Below, one piece after another: positions 11,490 to 13,473 of a stretch of DNA of 13,473 bases. A program made the position numbers and the translations under genes. The notes beneath the pieces are model-generated. The model was not told the DNA's origin. It did no database searches and saw only the letters and a list, made by a program, of their open reading frames with translations. The stretch comes from an uncultured Oscillibacter sp. (GTDB lineage: Bacteria > Bacillota > Clostridia > Oscillospirales > Oscillospiraceae). Within the stretch, counting starts at the first letter, position 1. The number at the start of each line of letters is the position of its first letter. The DNA lies in NCBI GenBank assembly GCA_900542115.1, contig UQMC01000050.1:1-13473 (forward strand), in the 5' to 3' direction.

Positions 11490-13473
11490 ATGAAAAAGAC
11501 ATGGCATTCATTGAAAAATCGCGTGACCGCGATGCTGCTGGCCCTGATCTGCGTTCTCGGCCTGCTCCCCACTGCCGCGCTGGCAGCGGGAGCCGACACC
11601 ATCAAGCTGGAGCGGTTCGGCATGAGCGGCGTCTCTTATCAGTCCGCCAGCCTTGGCAGATGCACAATGCACCAGATGTATTACGGCGTGGCCGGAAAGA
11701 CCTCTGTGGGCTTCTGCGGGACGAAGGGCGGCGGCATGGGCACCTCCCTGATCGGCCAGACCTGGGGGCATCCGAAGCCCGTCACCGATCCCACCGTTAA
11801 AATGATGATGGCCTATTACTACGCCCACTCCCTCGGCATCTTCACGGACAAGGCTCACGCCCTGGGCGTGGATGACATCTGGGATTCCGGTTATAGCTGG
11901 TACATGAACGCCTGGGTGCAGGCAATCGTGTGGCGGTATAAGGACGGCTCCCTGGGTGATCCCGCCACCGCCTGCGCGGAGGAATTAGATCGGAAGAGCA
12001 CACGTCGAACTCCAGTCAGGGCGCAAGCTATACCAACATCGACCAGACCTGTGACGGTACCACATTCCGGGACCGGGCGAAATACATTCTGGATCTGGGC
12101 AAGCAGGATGTTTGGGGCGATTGCGACGTAAAAGAGTATTCCTTCACCGGCGCTGGCTCTGCCGCCCACCCCGCCAGCACCGTCCAGAGCGTTATGATCG
12201 GCAGTCTTACCGTCACGAATGAGCAGTACAAGCTGGTGATCAAGAAGGTGGACACCACCAACCCCACCAAGGGCCTTGCCGGAGCGCGGTTCCATGTGGA
12301 ATCCACCAACGGCTCCTTCTCCAAGGACATCGTCACCGGCACGGACGGCACCTATACCCTCTCTCCCTTGGACGCCGGAACCTACGCTGTGACGGAAACG
12401 GCGGCTCCGAACGGCTACGAGATCGACAACGCGGGGCCTGAATATGTAGTCCTGCCGAACAGCGGCAGCAGCACCGTGACGATCACCTTTACGGATACCC
12501 CCACCGTCACCGCCACCGGTAAGATCCGCAAGGTGGACGCGGATGATCCCACCAGAGGTCTCGCCGGCGCGGTCATCAAGATCACCGGTGTGGATAACAA
12601 TTTCACCGGCACCTATACCACCGGCGCGGGCGGCGCGCTCACGGATATGCCTTGGGATACCATGCCCATCGGCAGCTATGTGGCGGAAGAAGTGACGCCG
12701 CCCAACGGCTACTCTCTGAGCAAGGACGCCGGCAAAGTCCGGCAGGAATTCCATTGGGACGGCAAAACGGACGTATCGCTCGTTTTTGAGAATGACGCGA
12801 AGGTGAAGATCCAGCTCATCAAGCTGACCGACGCCAACAGCCCCCTCTCCGGTGCGGTATTCCACGTCCTCCAGGACGGCCAGCTGATCGGCACGGAGGT
12901 CACAGACGCCTCCGGCAGGATCACCGTCCCCAACGTGACGGAGGGGATGTACGCCTTTGTGGAGGTCAGCGCCCCCGCCCCCTACGCCAAGCTGACCGCC
13001 CCCGTCTGTGCCCATGTGGATCAGGCCACCGTCAATGGCGGCGGCACCGTGACCGTAACGGCCAAAGACCAGAAGCTCCCCAATCTGACGATCCAGAAGC
13101 TGGATAAGCAGACCAAGCAGCCCATCCCCGGCACGGTTTTTGAGATCAAGGGCATCCATTACGGCTATCATCAGGACGTCACCACCGGGCCGGACGGCAA
13201 GGCGGTTCTCACCGCGATCCCTGTTGACAGCTATGAGGTAAAGGAAACATCCGTCCCTGACCCCTATGTGGTGGGCGGCGAGACGATCCAGACCATTTAC
13301 CTCGGCCCCGGCGACGATCAAAACCTCGTATTTGAAAACCTGAAAATGCCCCGGCTGACCGTCACCAAAATCGACGCGGAGGATTCCAAGCCCATCCCCG
13401 GCACCGTGTTCACCGTAGAGGGCATCAACAGTGATTTCTCCGCCGATTGGACCACCGGCGAGGATGGCACGGT
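11490..13473 (+). CDS. Thioester/Cna_B adhesin, split by adapter sequence, 3' end missing
   Basis: ATG 11490 follows AAAGG by about ten bases; the in-frame ATG at 11412 lies before the terminator and is rejected. A signal peptide ends at ALA-A near residue 31. Residues about 35-160 look like a thioester domain. Cys76 in SVGFCGT and Gln144 in WVQAIVW match the Cys and Gln that form the internal bond in Gram-positive thioester adhesins, which attach covalently to host targets. The frame then enters an adapter remnant (11987-12018) and is lost. It resumes in another frame at about 12020 (GASYTNIDQTCDG...) and stays open to the window end. From 12227 there are Cna_B-type repeats. Native codons were probably lost at the join, because homologues would have several residues between AEEL and GASYTN. 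The sortase signal should lie beyond the window. A C-terminal LPxTG-type motif is expected but unseen. Confidence 0.8.
11987..12018 (+). other. Illumina TruSeq adapter remnant (artefact)
   Basis: The 32 bases match the 33-base TruSeq adapter core that begins AGATCGGAAGAGCACACGTC. Only one T is missing, at the join to GAACTCCAGTCA. A near-perfect match of this length inside a coding frame is not biological. It translates as DRKSTRRTPV on the plus strand and gives RVLFRS on the minus strand, both typical of adapter-contaminated assemblies. It causes the false frameshift in the adhesin gene. Confidence 0.97.
12227..13473 (+). repeat. At least five Cna_B-type repeats in the adhesin
   Basis: Repeats begin near 12227, 12509, 12800, 13082 and 13352, the last cut by the window end; each complete one is about 90 residues. 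Each opens with a K-x-D or K-L-x-D strand (VIKKVDTTNP, KIRKVDADDP, IQLIKLTDAN, TIQKLDKQTK, TVTKIDAEDS) and a G-A/T-x-F strand. The complete ones have an E-x-x-x-P-x-x-Y segment (TETAAPNGY, EEVTPPNGY, VEVSAPAPY, KETSVPDPY). Repeats 2 and 4 close with FEN. Lysine, Glu and Asn at these places are the residues of self-formed isopeptide bonds in Cna_B domains. The repeats form a rigid stalk that presents the N-terminal domain. Confidence 0.85.

Noticed and set aside
11490..12131. Adhesin frameshift as phase variation or programmed frameshifting
   Set aside because: There is no slippery sequence or repeat tract. The break coincides with adapter sequence, which explains it fully.
11891..13321. 476-residue open frame on the minus strand
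   Set aside because: It is antisense to the Cna_B repeats, which have clear domain structure on the plus strand. Its end includes adapter-derived residues (RVLFRS).
1..13473. tRNA, rRNA, CRISPR array, transposase or attachment site
   Set aside because: I looked for these on both strands and saw no cloverleaf, regular spacer array, transposase motif or terminal repeats.

Overview
The window suggests a Gram-positive Clostridia-type gut bacterium (Oscillospirales/Lachnospirales-like), and within it the accessory part of an integrative conjugative or related mobile element. The grounds are a GC content near 57% in most genes, strong AGGAGG ribosome-binding sites, tightly overlapping genes, a sortase with a Cna_B-repeat surface protein, and a set of protein families (ArdA-like, DUF4314, DUF3849, YodL-like) typical of Clostridia conjugative elements. 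No integrase, relaxase or T4SS gene lies inside the window, so the element type is inferred. An embedded sequencing-adapter remnant shows that the sequence comes from an Illumina assembly, probably a metagenome.

Layout. (1) 1-4493, rightward: an ArdA-like antirestriction protein (5' end outside the window), a small Cys-rich protein broken by an apparent one-base frameshift, and three overlapping accessory proteins (1617-4493). An AT-rich GNAT acetyltransferase with its own promoter and terminator sits between them on the minus strand (1078-1521). (2) 4528-5431: a control region. Leftward genes encode a short Spo0A-C-like protein and an XRE repressor. Matching 17-bp palindromes lie in front of each, and a rightward promoter overlaps the repressor's own promoter. 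A terminator-like leader follows on the right. (3) 5432-8611, rightward: a small DNA-binding protein, a Dam-type adenine methyltransferase, a Cys-containing protein of unknown function, a DUF3849 protein and a YodL-like protein. (4) 8616-13473, rightward: the surface module. It has a secreted protein with a C-terminal membrane anchor, a sortase, a CAP-domain protein, a strong terminator, and a large adhesin with a probable thioester domain followed by Cna_B-type repeats that run off the window.

How the genes may work together. The ArdA-like protein and the orphan methyltransferase would protect incoming element DNA from host restriction. The XRE protein probably sets on/off expression of the methyltransferase operon and of its own gene. 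The surface module would modify the donor cell wall or mediate attachment.

Three points deserve attention. The adhesin gene is split by an Illumina TruSeq adapter remnant (11987-12018), so its frameshift is an artefact. Several otherwise unrelated accessory proteins share a short Met/Gly C-terminal tail (M-x-M-G-G or M-x-M-K-M-K) that is not fully explained by the ribosome-binding site it often encodes. The XRE region has a compact overlapping-promoter and operator design with a possible attenuator.
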